A stretch of 59,604 bases of DNA from Streptomyces sioyaensis (GCF_004122735.1 NZ_SDIF01000035.1:1-59604), one strand, 5' to 3'. Shown: positions 31,524-40,169, numbered from the stretch's first letter. Translations and numbers: made by a program. The notes: a model not told the origin generated them from the sequence alone.

Positions 31524-32897
31524 ATGAAGCACGCACGAAGGCGCCAGAGCCGGTTGCGCACCCGGGTCGCCGGCACCACGGGACTACTGACCCTCGCCCT
31601 GGGCGCCGGGATCGCGCCGGCCACCGCCGCGGAGAAGTCCACTACTGCGCCCCTGGCCACGGCGGCGGCCCCGGACACAGCGGCGTCCCCGGACACGGCA
31701 GCGCCCGCGGAACCGGCCCCGGCCCCGGGCCAGATGGTGGCCTTGGACGACGCGGCGCAAGCCCCGGACCAGGCGGTGGGCTTGGACGACGCGGCGCAAC
31801 ACCCGCGCCGGGCGGCGTCCTTGAAGGTGGCGCCGGCCCCGGGCCAGCTGACTCTCCCCGCCCCGACCGGGCGTCATCGCGTCGGAACGGTCGATCTTCA
31901 CCTGCGCGACTCGAAACGCATGGATCCGTGGGTGCCCGGACAGCAGCGCGAGTTGATGGTCTCGCTGTGGTACCCGGCCATACACACCTCCCGTTATCCC
32001 GCCGCACTTCTCCCCAACAGCCAGCAGGTGCTGCCCGGCGGTGTGACCCTGCCCACCACTGCCGGGCACACCGGCGCCCCGGTCGACCGCAAAGCCGGCA
32101 AGCTGCCGGTGCTGCTGTACTCGCCCGGCGGCCGTGGGAACCGTGCGACGGGCACGGCACTGGTTCAGGACCTGGCCAGCCGCGGCTACTTGGTCGTCAC
32201 CATCGACCACACCCACGACACCGGCGATGTGGTGTTCCCTGGCGGGCGACATGAGGTGAGCATGCTGCCGCCAGGCACCAAATCGCGCGACTTGATCGAC
32301 GTCCGGGCGGCGGACGCCCACTTCGTCATCGACCAGCTGGCCGAGCTCGCCCGCGGCCACAACCCGGATGTGGAACACAAGCCGCTCCCCCACGGGCTGA
32401 CCCAGGCCGTGAGCACGAAACACATCGGGATGTTCGGGGCTTCCCTCGGCGGAGGATCGGTGGCCGCTGCCATGCACGCGGACCCCAGGATCGACGCCGG
32501 CGCGAACCTGGACGGCCAGCTCTTCGGCTCGTCGGAACACCAGCGGCTCGACCGCCCCTACATGCTGTTCAGTTCCGAGCACCACAACCGCAACACCGAC
32601 GGGAGCTGGGCGCGGCTCTGGGAAAACCTGCACGGAGAGCGGCTCGACCTGAAGCTGCGCGGCTCCGGGCACAACTCCTTCGTCGACAACCAGGTCCTGT
32701 TCCCCCAGGCGCCGGGCGCATTCGGGGTAACCCCGGAAGTAATGCAGCAGGCACTCGGCACGATCGACCCCAACCGCTCCATCGAGGTCCAACGCACCTA
32801 CGTCGCCGCCTTCTTCGACAAGCATGTGCGCCACCAGCACAGCAACCTGCTCGACGGCCCCTCGCGCCAGTACCCCGAGGTCGACTTCATCCGCTGA
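31524..32897 (+). CDS. Secreted alpha/beta hydrolase (lipase/PAF-acetylhydrolase-like)
   Basis: The 457-residue protein starts with an Arg-rich signal peptide (about 1-35, cleavage near ATA-AEK) followed by a low-complexity Ala/Pro/Asp linker to about residue 115. In that linker DDAAQAPDQAVGLDDAAQ is repetitive. The catalytic domain has PVLLYSPGGRG and the nucleophile elbow MFGASLGGG. A His in LRGSGHNSFVD probably completes the triad. Relatives hydrolyse short-chain lipids or polyesters. ATG 31524 follows GGAGGGGG. It is monocistronic and converges on the HTH-MurA gene. Confidence 0.85.
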   Translation: MKHARRRQSRLRTRVAGTTGLLTLALGAGIAPATAAEKSTTAPLATAAAPDTAASPDTAAPAEPAPAPGQMVALDDAAQAPDQAVGLDDAAQHPRRAASLKVAPAPGQLTLPAPTGRHRVGTVDLHLRDSKRMDPWVPGQQRELMVSLWYPAIHTSRYPAALLPNSQQVLPGGVTLPTTAGHTGAPVDRKAGKLPVLLYSPGGRGNRATGTALVQDLASRGYLVVTIDHTHDTGDVVFPGGRHEVSMLPPGTKSRDLIDVRAADAHFVIDQLAELARGHNPDVEHKPLPHGLTQAVSTKHIGMFGASLGGGSVAAAMHADPRIDAGANLDGQLFGSSEHQRLDRPYMLFSSEHHNRNTDGSWARLWENLHGERLDLKLRGSGHNSFVDNQVLFPQAPGAFGVTPEVMQQALGTIDPNRSIEVQRTYVAAFFDKHVRHQHSNLLDGPSRQYPEVDFIR

Positions 32898-32984
32898 ACC
32901 GACCGAAGGCCACCGCCGGCGCCCGCCAGCCCCCTTTCGGACGCGTATCAGCGCTGGTCACTAGGGGGCTGGTGGGCTCGCCTG

Positions 32985-34514
32985 TCAGATGTCCCGGAAG
33001 ATCTCGATCTGTGCCCCGATCGAGTTGAGCCGCTCCGCCAGGTCCTCGTAGCCGCGGTTGATGACGTAGACGTTGCGCAGGACGGAGGTGCCCTCGGCGG
33101 CCATCATGGCCAGGAGGACGACGACGGCCGGGCGCAGGGCCGGGGGGCACATCATTTCCGCGGAGCGCCAGCGGGTCGGGCCGTCGACCAGGACCCGGTG
33201 CGGGTCGAGCAGCTTGACCTGGGCGCCGAGGCGGTTGAGGTCCGTCAGGTAGATGGCGCGGTTGTCGTAGACCCAGTCGTGGATGAGGGTCTGGCCCTGG
33301 GCGCTGGCCGCGATGGCCGCGAAGAAGGGGACGTTGTCGATGTTGAGGCCCGGGAACGGCATCGGGTGGATCTTGTCCAGCGGGGCCTGGAGCTTCGACG
33401 GACGTACCGTCAGGTCGATCAGCCGGGTGCGGCCGTTGTCGGCGGCGTACTCCGGGCTGCGCTCGTGGTCCAGGCCCATCTCCTCCAGGACGGCCAGTTC
33501 GATCTCCAGGAACTCGACCGGGACCCGGCGGATGGTGAGTTCCGACTCGGTCACCACGGCCGCCGCCAGCAGGCTCATCGCCTCGACCGGGTCCTCGGAC
33601 GGCGCGAAGTCCACATCGCGTTCGATCTGCGCGGCGCCGTGGACGGTGAGGGTGGTGGTGCCGATGCCGTCGACCCGGACGCCCAGCTCCTCCAGGAAGA
33701 AACACAGGTCCTGGACCATGTAGTTGGAGGAGGCGTTGCGGATGACGGTGACGCCGTCGTGGCGGGCGGCGGCCAGCAGCGCGTTCTCGGTGACGGTGTC
33801 GCCGCGTTCGGTCAGCACGATGGCGCGCTTGGGGGCGACGCTGCGGTCCACCTCGGCGAGGTAGGTGCCGTCGGTCGCGGTGATCTCCAGGCCGAAGTGC
33901 CGTAGCGCCGTCATGTGCGGGGTCACGGTCCGGGTGCCGAGGTCGCAGCCGCCCGCGTAGGGCAGTTTGAAGTGGTCCATCCGGTGCAGCAGCGGGCCGA
34001 GGAACATGATGACGCTGCGGGTGCGGCGGGCCGCCTCGGTGTCCATCGAGGCGAGGTCGAGTTCGGCGGGCGGCACGATCTCCAGGTCGTTGCCGTCGTT
34101 GATCCACCGGGTCCGTACGCCGATGCTGCCCAGCACTTCGAGGATGCGGTAGACCTCCTCAATGCGGGCCACCCGGCGCAGAGTTGTGCGGCCGGCGTTC
34201 AGCAGCGTGGCGCACAGCAGCGCCACGCAGGCGTTCTTGCTCGTCTTCACGTCGATGCTGCCGGACAGCCGGCGGCCGCCGACCACCCGCAGATGCATCG
34301 GCCCGGCATAACCGAGCGAGACGATTTCGCTGTCGAGCGCCTCGCCGATTCGGGCGATCATCTCAAGGCTGATGTTCTGATTCCCGCGTTCGATGCGGTT
34401 GACCGCACTCTGGCTGGTGCCCAGAGCCTCCGCAAGCTGCGTCTGTGTCCAGCCACGGTGCTGCCGGGCGTCACGGATGAGCCTGCCGATGCGTACGAGG
34501 TAGTCGTCTGCCAT
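32985..34514 (-). CDS. MurA-like enolpyruvyl transferase fused to an N-terminal XRE helix-turn-helix
   Basis: The 509-residue protein joins an XRE-type HTH (about 8-62, WTQTQLAEALGTSQSAVNRIE) to an EPSP-synthase-fold domain. Active-site features of UDP-GlcNAc 1-carboxyvinyltransferase are present: Lys93-Asn94 in KTSKNA and Cys190 in YAGGCDLGTRTV. MurA transfers enolpyruvate from PEP to UDP-GlcNAc, the first peptidoglycan step. From memory S. coelicolor has a similar second MurA (SCO5998) besides the housekeeping one. The HTH and an ATCTCA-n4-TGAGAT palindrome at 34526-34541, 12 bp before the start, suggest autoregulation by an enzyme-regulator. Confidence 0.9.
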   Translation of the reverse strand: MADDYLVRIGRLIRDARQHRGWTQTQLAEALGTSQSAVNRIERGNQNISLEMIARIGEALDSEIVSLGYAGPMHLRVVGGRRLSGSIDVKTSKNACVALLCATLLNAGRTTLRRVARIEEVYRILEVLGSIGVRTRWINDGNDLEIVPPAELDLASMDTEAARRTRSVIMFLGPLLHRMDHFKLPYAGGCDLGTRTVTPHMTALRHFGLEITATDGTYLAEVDRSVAPKRAIVLTERGDTVTENALLAAARHDGVTVIRNASSNYMVQDLCFFLEELGVRVDGIGTTTLTVHGAAQIERDVDFAPSEDPVEAMSLLAAAVVTESELTIRRVPVEFLEIELAVLEEMGLDHERSPEYAADNGRTRLIDLTVRPSKLQAPLDKIHPMPFPGLNIDNVPFFAAIAASAQGQTLIHDWVYDNRAIYLTDLNRLGAQVKLLDPHRVLVDGPTRWRSAEMMCPPALRPAVVVLLAMMAAEGTSVLRNVYVINRGYEDLAERLNSIGAQIEIFRDI

Positions 34515-34525
34515 GGGGTGACCGT

Positions 34526-34541
34526 ATCTCAGATTTGAGAT
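34526..34541 (-). promoter_or_regulatory. Palindromic operator before the HTH-MurA gene
   Basis: ATCTCA (34526-34531) and TGAGAT (34536-34541) are inverted around GATT, with partial extension (GTAT...ATAC) on both sides. It lies immediately upstream of the ATG, suited to repression by the protein's own HTH. Confidence 0.6.
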
Positions 34542-34551
34542 GGATACGCAA

Positions 34552-34581
34552 TTGCCACTGCGTTGGTAGTTCTACTACTAT
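34552..34581 (+). promoter_or_regulatory. Promoter and operator of the DUF1648-GntR operon
   Basis: TTGCCA (34552-34557) and TACTAT (34576-34581) are 18 bp apart. GTAGT-tct-ACTAC (34566-34578) overlaps the spacer and -10, where a YtrA-type GntR repressor could act. The ATG at 34603 has GAAAGGGAG upstream. Confidence 0.6.
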
Positions 34582-34602
34582 GCGAACAATTGAAAGGGAG
34601 TC

Positions 34603-35595
34603 ATGAAGAGTGCGCTGCGTTCTGTCCCGCCCCTGACCAGCCGGCCGCGGACCGTGATTGCCGCCGGTCCCTTCGTCGTCGTGATCACGGCGTTCGCCGG
34701 CATCTATGCGGCAGTGTCCGGCCGGCTGCCCGATCCGCTCGCCACCCACTTCCGGGCCGGCGGCCAGGCCGACGGCTTCACCTCGGTCCAGGGCTTTCTG
34801 ACCGGATCCCTCGCCCTGTTCCTCCTCCTCGGCGCCGTCGTCGGCTTCCTCGTCCAGCTGCGTCCGGACGCTCCCGAAGTGCCGTGGGTGATCGCTGGCG
34901 GCTATGCCACCGCCGCCGGAACCGGTTACGCCTTCTGCGTGACGCTGCTCAGCAACGCCGACGCGGCCGATGTATCAGCCGTCCGGGTGCCGCAGTGGGA
35001 GCTGGCCCTCGCCCTCGGAGTGACGCTGCTGGCCGGGGCGCTGGGGCGGCTGCTCGCCGGAGCGGCGCCCGCCGCGCCCCGGCGGCCGCGCGGTGCGGTG
35101 TCCCGGCTCGACCTTCCCGCCGCCGCGACGGCCGGCTGGTCGCGCACCATCAGCTCGTCCCCGCTGGCCGTATTGGGCGGTCTGCTGCTCGCCGCCGGGC
35201 TCCTCGTCGGCCTCCTCGCCGACTGGATCGCCGGTGCGGGCCTGCTGTTCGGCGCTGCCGTGTCCCTGCCGCTGGCCTCGGTACGGGTGACTGTGGACCG
35301 CCGCGGGCTGACCCTCTCGCCGACGCTGCTGTCCGCCCGCTGCCGTTTCCGGCGCATACCCCTGGAGCGCATCGAGGAGGCCGGCAGCCGGCGGATCGCC
35401 TGCTTCGCCGAGTTCGGCGGCTGGGGCTACCGCATCCGGGCCGGCCGCAGCGGCTTCGTGCTGCGCTCGGGGGAGGGCATTGTGGTACGGCTGACCAACG
35501 GCAGGGAGTTCGTGGTGACGGTCGATGATGCCGCGACCGCCGCCGCACTGCTCAATACGTACACCGACCGCGCCCGTTCGCGGCAAGGAGGCTGA
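34603..35595 (+). CDS. DUF1648-type membrane protein
   Basis: The 330-residue protein has a DUF1648-like start (VSGRLPDPLATHFRAGGQADGF) within about six membrane segments, and a soluble C-terminal domain with RVTVDRRGLTLSPTLLSARCRFRRIPLERIEEA. DUF1648 proteins include SdpI-like immunity and regulator proteins. Its stop lies 1 nt before the GTG of a YtrA-type GntR gene, so the two form an operon. A role in sensing or resisting envelope stress is possible; the function is unknown. Confidence 0.82.
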   Translation: MKSALRSVPPLTSRPRTVIAAGPFVVVITAFAGIYAAVSGRLPDPLATHFRAGGQADGFTSVQGFLTGSLALFLLLGAVVGFLVQLRPDAPEVPWVIAGGYATAAGTGYAFCVTLLSNADAADVSAVRVPQWELALALGVTLLAGALGRLLAGAAPAAPRRPRGAVSRLDLPAAATAGWSRTISSSPLAVLGGLLLAAGLLVGLLADWIAGAGLLFGAAVSLPLASVRVTVDRRGLTLSPTLLSARCRFRRIPLERIEEAGSRRIACFAEFGGWGYRIRAGRSGFVLRSGEGIVVRLTNGREFVVTVDDAATAAALLNTYTDRARSRQGG

Positions 35596-35596
35596 G

Positions 35597-35956
35597 GTGC
35601 TCTTCCGGGTCGACCCCGGCTCGTCCGTCCCGCTGGGCGACCAGATCGCGGCTTCCGTCCGCGGTGCCATCGCCGACGGCACGGTGGACGCCGGGGAGCG
35701 GCTGCCGGCCGCCCGCGAGCTCGCCGCGTCCCTCGGCGTGAACGTCCATACCGTGCTGCGGGGTTATCAGCGCCTCAAGGAGGAGGGGCTGATCGAACTC
35801 CGCCGCGGCCGCGGTGCGGTGGTCACCGGCTCCGCCTCCCCCGCCCGCGCCCGCCTGGGTGAGACCGCCGAGCGGCTGATCGCCGAGGCCCGCCATCTGG
35901 GGCTCTCCGACGAGGAGATCGTCACGGTGGTACGGACGGGGCTGGCGGGGCGGTGA
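35597..35956 (+). CDS. GntR-family regulator, YtrA subfamily
   Basis: The 119-residue protein has the GntR winged helix (VPLGDQIAASVRGAIADGTVDAGERLPAARELAASLGVNVHTVLRGYQRLKEEGLI) and only a short helical C-terminal tail, as in the YtrA group. Such proteins repress adjacent transporter or membrane protein genes. The GTG start at 35597 follows AAGGAGG. The overlapping ACTAC/GTAGT operator near 34570 is its likely target. Confidence 0.9.
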   Translation: MLFRVDPGSSVPLGDQIAASVRGAIADGTVDAGERLPAARELAASLGVNVHTVLRGYQRLKEEGLIELRRGRGAVVTGSASPARARLGETAERLIAEARHLGLSDEEIVTVVRTGLAGR

Positions 35957-35988
35957 CCGCCGGGTGGTGACCGCCGGGTGGTGACCGC
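35953..35988 (+). repeat. 14-bp tandem repeat, about 2.6 copies
   Basis: GTGACCGCCGGGTG occurs at 35953-35966 and 35967-35980 with a partial third copy from 35981. The first copy overlaps the GntR stop codon. Confidence 0.8.
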
Positions 35989-36017
35989 GGGGGTGCGGGC
36001 GGGCGCGGCCCGCCCGG

Positions 36018-37313
36018 TCACGGGCCGTCCGATGTCTGGCCGCCGCGGGCCGGCCGGGGCGCGCGGAGGCCGCGTACCTGAGGGGAGAGCAGGGCGGCGG
36101 CCGTGGCGAGGACGATCAGCGCGGCGCAGCCGGCGAGCGCACGGCCCACGCCGAGTTGTGCCGCGGCCGGCCCCGCGACCAGGAGGCCGAGCGGTGCGAA
36201 GGCCAGTGAGCCGAACCAGTCGTAGGAACTGACGCGGGACAGCGCCGCCTCGGGGACCTCCCGCTGGAGGGTGGTCGCCCACAGCACCCCGAAGACGTCG
36301 GCGGCGATGCCCGAACCGAACATGGCGAGCGCGATCAGCGGCACCGGCGCCCGCACGGCGAGCAGGGCGATCGGGAGCGCCGCCGGGAAGGTGGCCAGTA
36401 CGGCGACCAGGACCGGACGGTGCACCCGGAGACGGGCGGCCAGCCCGGCGCCCATGATGGTGCCGAGTGCCTGCGCGGCGACGATCAGGGACCAGGAGCG
36501 CGCACCGCCCAGCCCGCCTTCGGTCGCCAGCGGTCCCAGCACCCCGGCGTTGGCGTTGAGCGCGGCGACGACGACCGCGTACTGCACCACGACGACCCAC
36601 AGCCACTGCCGCCCGGCGAACTCCCGCCAGCCGTCCCGCAGTTCCGACCACCCCGACGCCCTCGGCCGGACCCGTGCGGACAGCCGGAGGCCGCGGATCA
36701 GCAGCGCGCTCACCACGAACGAGGCGGCGTTGAGGGCCAGTGCCCAGCCGGCGCCGACGAGTGCCACGACCACACCGGACAGGGCCAGCCCCAGCAGCAT
36801 CGAGCTGTTCGCCCCGACCCGCAGCAGCCCGTTCGCCCGTTGCAGCCGTCCGGTGGGGACGAGCAGCGGGATGACGCCGTCCATCGCGGGGGAGAACAGC
36901 GCGGTGGCCGTCCCCGCCAGCGCGGCCAGCGCGCAGAGTGCCCACAGCGGCGCATGCCCCGTCAGCACCATCGCGGCGAGCCCGGCGTAGGCGGCCGCGC
37001 CCACGAGATCGGCGACGATCATCAGCCGGGAGCGCGACACCCGGTCCGCCAGCACCCCGCCGACGAGGACGAACGCCAGCTGCGGCACCGCCTGGCAGGC
37101 CAGCACCAGGGACAGCTGCCCGGGCCCGGCCCCCGGCAGCGCCAGGACGGCGAAGGACAGCGCCACCCGGGCGAAGCCGTTGCCGAGGACCGAGATCGTG
37201 CGGGCGGCGGTGAGCAGCACGAACCGCCGGTCGCGCCAGAGGGGAGGGCCGGCGGGCGGCGCTTCCAGCGGCGGGGACGGGTGTGGGGGCGCGGGTTCCG
37301 GGGTGGCCGTCAC
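36018..37313 (-). CDS. MFS transporter (exporter type)
   Basis: The 431-residue protein (from GTG 37313) has twelve hydrophobic segments and the loop motif GGVLADRVSRSRLMI between helices 2 and 3, typical of the MFS_3/EntS-like exporter group. The substrate is unknown. The start is uncertain: no ribosome binding site precedes the GTG. A TACGCT hexamer ends 6 nt before it, so leaderless translation is possible; upstream in-frame ATGs at 37361 and 37346 also lack ribosome binding sites. It is monocistronic. Confidence 0.8.
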   Translation of the reverse strand: MTATPEPAPPHPSPPLEAPPAGPPLWRDRRFVLLTAARTISVLGNGFARVALSFAVLALPGAGPGQLSLVLACQAVPQLAFVLVGGVLADRVSRSRLMIVADLVGAAAYAGLAAMVLTGHAPLWALCALAALAGTATALFSPAMDGVIPLLVPTGRLQRANGLLRVGANSSMLLGLALSGVVVALVGAGWALALNAASFVVSALLIRGLRLSARVRPRASGWSELRDGWREFAGRQWLWVVVVQYAVVVAALNANAGVLGPLATEGGLGGARSWSLIVAAQALGTIMGAGLAARLRVHRPVLVAVLATFPAALPIALLAVRAPVPLIALAMFGSGIAADVFGVLWATTLQREVPEAALSRVSSYDWFGSLAFAPLGLLVAGPAAAQLGVGRALAGCAALIVLATAAALLSPQVRGLRAPRPARGGQTSDGP

Positions 37314-37443
37314 GGCGTCAGCGTAGGGCCAACTGCCCCTGCCCATACGGGATATGGACATCGGCCATGGCCCGCCTCCGACGACGGGCCCGGCCCGCCT
37401 CACCGTCAGGCCCGGCCCGCATCCCCGACGGGCCCGGCCGTCC

Positions 37444-38328
37444 TCAGTCGTCGAGGAACGTCAGGTCCAGCCGTTCCAGCCGGGCCGGATCGGCGAGGAT
37501 ATTGATCTCGACGACCTTCCCGTGGGCGATGGTGAAGCCCATGACGGAGAGCGGCACCCCGCCCCGCGCCGTGACCAGCCCGGGTGCGCCGTTGACCAGT
37601 GCGGGTCGGGCGAACGGCGCGAACCGGGAGAACATCAGCGCCTGTTCGACGACCGCCCGCGCCCCGCGGACCAGCTTCGACAGCCCGCCGCGCGCGGCAC
37701 CGGCGTCGGCGCGCAGCACCACGTCCGGGTCGAGGACGGCGAGCAGCGCATCGAAGTCGCCGCCGCGGGAGGCGGCGAGGAAGGCGTCGACGACCTCCCG
37801 CTGCCGGGCGAGATCGGGGTCGGGGGCCGGGGCGGTGCCCTGCACGCGCCGCCGGGCCCGGCTGGCGAGCTGCCGGGCGGCGGCGGGCGTGCGGTCGACG
37901 ATCGGCGCGATCTCGTCGAAGGGCATCGCGAACATGTCGTGCAGGACGAAGGCCAGCCGCTCGGCGGGGGAGAGGGTCTCCAGGACGACGAGCAGCGCCA
38001 GCCCGACGGAGTCGGCCAGCACCGCCGCGTCCTCCGGGCCGTCGGCGTCCAGCCGGCGCACGACCGGCTCGGGGACATGCACCTCAAGCGGGTCCTCGCG
38101 CCGTGCCGTGCGCCGGCGCAGCTGGTCCAGGCACACCCGCCCCACGACCGTCGTCAGCCAGCCGCCCAGATTCTCCACCCCGTCCGCACCGGACCGGTCG
38201 AGCCGCAGCCAGGCCTCCTGGACGGCGTCCTCCGCCTCCGTCAGCGACCCGAGCATCCGGTAGGCCACCGACCGCAGATGGCTCCGGTTCTCCTCGAAGC
38301 GCTCCGCCAGCCACTCGTGCTCGTCCAT
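37444..38328 (-). CDS. ECF41-type RNA polymerase sigma factor (SigJ-like)
   Basis: The 294-residue protein has sigma2 (LRSVAYRMLGSLTEAEDAVQEAWLRL), sigma4 (LSPAERLAFVLHDMFAMPFDEIAPIV) and a C-terminal SnoaL-like domain characteristic of ECF41. A PEP motif (VHVPEP) sits in the linker. The extension regulates activity in place of an anti-sigma factor. ATG 38328 follows AAGGATGAG; ATG 38337 is an alternative. A promoter matching the ECF41 consensus lies just upstream, indicating autoregulation. The neighbouring DGPF/YciI gene is a possible target, although DGPF genes are usually paired with ECF42. Confidence 0.9.
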   Translation of the reverse strand: MDEHEWLAERFEENRSHLRSVAYRMLGSLTEAEDAVQEAWLRLDRSGADGVENLGGWLTTVVGRVCLDQLRRRTARREDPLEVHVPEPVVRRLDADGPEDAAVLADSVGLALLVVLETLSPAERLAFVLHDMFAMPFDEIAPIVDRTPAAARQLASRARRRVQGTAPAPDPDLARQREVVDAFLAASRGGDFDALLAVLDPDVVLRADAGAARGGLSKLVRGARAVVEQALMFSRFAPFARPALVNGAPGLVTARGGVPLSVMGFTIAHGKVVEINILADPARLERLDLTFLDD

Positions 38329-38378
38329 CGCACTCATCCTTCCCCCGTTTCGCTCCCCGGTACGGTCCGTCACCGTCC

Positions 38379-38406
38379 TGACGCATCCGGCGGGGCGCAT
38401 GTGACA
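38379..38406 (-). promoter_or_regulatory. ECF41-type autoregulated promoter
   Basis: Reading the minus strand, TGTCACA (38406-38400) is followed after 16 bp by CGTC (38383-38380), which matches the published ECF41 promoter form. It lies about 50 bp before the sigma factor start. Confidence 0.75.
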
Positions 38407-38594
38407 GGAGGGAGACTACGGGCACGGTTTCCCTGTCCGGAGCGCGCGTGCGCCACTGCCCGGAGGGCCCGTAGCGCCCGTACGCCATGGGACGCGGCAG
38501 GCAACGCTCGGCCACGAGGGTGCCGTGGCCGAGCGGGGGCGCGACGTGCGGACGTCGGGCCTTGGCGGCGTCCGGGGCCGGGCCAGGACCCCGG

Positions 38595-38951
38595 TCAGCC
38601 CTCGGCGATCTCGCGGACCTCGGCGGTGACCGTCCAGTGCTCCGGGTGGATCTGGAGGAACCTCTTGGTCCACTCCAGGGCCTCGGCCTTGTCCTTGCAC
38701 TGGGTCAGGGCGTAGCCGCCGATGACCTCCTTGGTCTCGGTGAACGGCCCGTCGGTCCAGTGGAGCTTCCCGTCGGACCAGGTGACCCGGGTGCCCTCGG
38801 AGGTCGGGGTGAGGCCGGCCGTGTCCAGCATGACTCCCGCCTTGGTGATCTCCTCGAACAGTGCGGCCATCCGCCCCTCGAACTCGGAGCCGGGGCCTTC
38901 GGCGGGGATGTTCTGCTCGTCGATGCGGATCATCGTCAGAAAGCGCGGCAT
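38595..38951 (-). CDS. YciI-like (DGPF) family protein
   Basis: The 118-residue protein shows MIRIDEQNIPAEGP and the signature WTDGPFTETKEVIGGYAL (DGPF motif), a ferredoxin-like fold related to YciI. Genes of this family are usually linked to ECF sigma factors. ATG 38951 follows AGGAGTGACC. A weak ECF-like promoter may lie at 39029-39003 (TGTCGA, 17 bp, CGAC). Its biochemical function is unknown. Confidence 0.88.
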   Translation of the reverse strand: MPRFLTMIRIDEQNIPAEGPGSEFEGRMAALFEEITKAGVMLDTAGLTPTSEGTRVTWSDGKLHWTDGPFTETKEVIGGYALTQCKDKAEALEWTKRFLQIHPEHWTVTAEVREIAEG

Positions 38952-39200
38952 GGTCACTCCTCGGTCGGGAGGGCGGGGCCGGTCCCCGCCTCTCACCCGT
39001 GCGTCGAACGGGAGACGGCCGGATCGACACCTTTCCCGGAATTCTTCTGAGATTTTTCCGGCGCGGCCACCGCAGGGGCTTCCTGCCGGGGGTGATGCGC
39101 GGAGCCCGCGCGTCGCCCGGACGTCGCCGCGCCGGCCCGGCCGCGCGCCGGTGTGGCCGTCCGGGGCCCGCACGAGGCGGGGAGAGGCGACGATGGGCGG

Positions 39201-39983
39201 ATGTCTGCGATCGCGCGAGCCCAGTCGTTCAACAAGGCCGCCGCCCAGTACGCGGCCGCCCGCCCCTCCTATCCGTCCGCCCTCCTGGAGGTGATCGAGG
39301 AGTTCATGGGGCGCCCTCTCGCCGGGAGCCGCGTCGCCGACGTCGGCGCGGGTACCGGAATCGCCACCGCCCTCTTGTCCGAGCGCGGCGCCGACGTGAT
39401 TGCCGTCGAGCCCGGCGACAGCATGGCGGCGCAGTGCCGCCAGGCGCTGCCCGACGTGCCGGTCGTGCGGGGCGACGGCAACGCCCTGCCGCTGGCCGAC
39501 GCCTCCCATGACCTGATCACGTACGCACAGTCCTGGCAGTGGACCGACACCGGCCGCTCGGTCCCGGAGGCCCTGCGCGTGCTGCGCCGGCGTGGCGCGC
39601 TCGCGGTGTGGTGGAACACGCACGCCTTCGACGTGCCCTGGATCGCCGCGCAGCACGAGCGCATCGCCCGGCACTGCGGGGTGGCGCCACGTTCCGGGCT
39701 GCTTCCCGACGACGGTGAAGCCGTCCGCCTCGCCGGGCTCACCGGGCTCCGCGTCGTACGCCGCCACGTGCGGTGGAGCCGTACTGTCCCGCTCGATGTG
39801 CATCTCGCCAACATCGGCAGCCGCTCGGCGTTCCTCGTGCTCGGCGAGGAACACAACCGGGACTTTCTTGCCGAGGAGCGCCGTCGTATCCGGGAGATCT
39901 TCCCCGACGAGCAGGTGGAGGAGAGCTACGTGGTCGACCTGCTGGTGGCCGGACGGGCCCGGACGGGCTCCACGGGCACGTGA
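39201..39983 (+). CDS. SAM-dependent methyltransferase (class I)
   Basis: The 260-residue protein has the SAM-binding motif I VADVGAGTGIATALL (about 45-59), the acidic VIAVEPGDSM (about 66-75), and GDGNALPLADASHDLITYAQSWQW (the post-I/motif II region). This is a Methyltransf_11-type enzyme; the substrate is unknown. The start at ATG 39201 gives the family N terminus (FNKAAAQYAAARPSYP); the ribosome binding site is weak. It is monocistronic. Confidence 0.88.
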   Translation: MSAIARAQSFNKAAAQYAAARPSYPSALLEVIEEFMGRPLAGSRVADVGAGTGIATALLSERGADVIAVEPGDSMAAQCRQALPDVPVVRGDGNALPLADASHDLITYAQSWQWTDTGRSVPEALRVLRRRGALAVWWNTHAFDVPWIAAQHERIARHCGVAPRSGLLPDDGEAVRLAGLTGLRVVRRHVRWSRTVPLDVHLANIGSRSAFLVLGEEHNRDFLAEERRRIREIFPDEQVEESYVVDLLVAGRARTGSTGT

Positions 39984-40089
39984 GGCGTGCGGGGCCGGTG
40001 GTGATCAGCGATCGATGAGGCGGCTCACCCTTATCCGGGCAGGACGACGAAGGTCAGGGCATGACCCCGGCGCGGCGATGTATTAGAGT

Positions 40090-40107
40090 TATCTCGACAT
40101 CGAGATA
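40090..40107 (+). promoter_or_regulatory. 18-bp palindrome upstream of aconitase
   Basis: TATCTCGA (40090-40097) and TCGAGATA (40100-40107) are perfectly inverted around CA, about 135 bp before the aconitase start. The size suits a dimeric regulator (MarR or TetR class). I do not know the cognate protein. Confidence 0.65.
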
Positions 40108-40149
40108 TCTACCGGAGAGGCGTACCGCTGCCGCGCCAGTAAGGCATGC

Positions 40150-40169
40150 CTAAGTTAGGCCAACCTTAG
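40150..40169 (+). promoter_or_regulatory. Iron box (DmdR/IdeR-type) upstream of aconitase
   Basis: The 19 bp from 40150 match the DtxR/IdeR/DmdR consensus (TTAGGTTAGGCTAACCTAA) at about 15 positions. An adjoining TAAGGCATGCCTAA (40140-40153) adds a second dyad. It suggests iron-dependent control of the 4Fe-4S enzyme. Confidence 0.7.

Noticed and set aside
37300..37360. Leaderless promoter of the MFS gene (TACGCT 6 nt before GTG)
   Set aside because: No acceptable -35 element at the right distance, so not listed as a feature.
39003..39029. ECF-type promoter before the DGPF gene (TGTCGA, 17 bp, CGAC)
   Set aside because: The -10 differs from CGTC and the match is too short to assert; mentioned only as a possibility in the gene entry.
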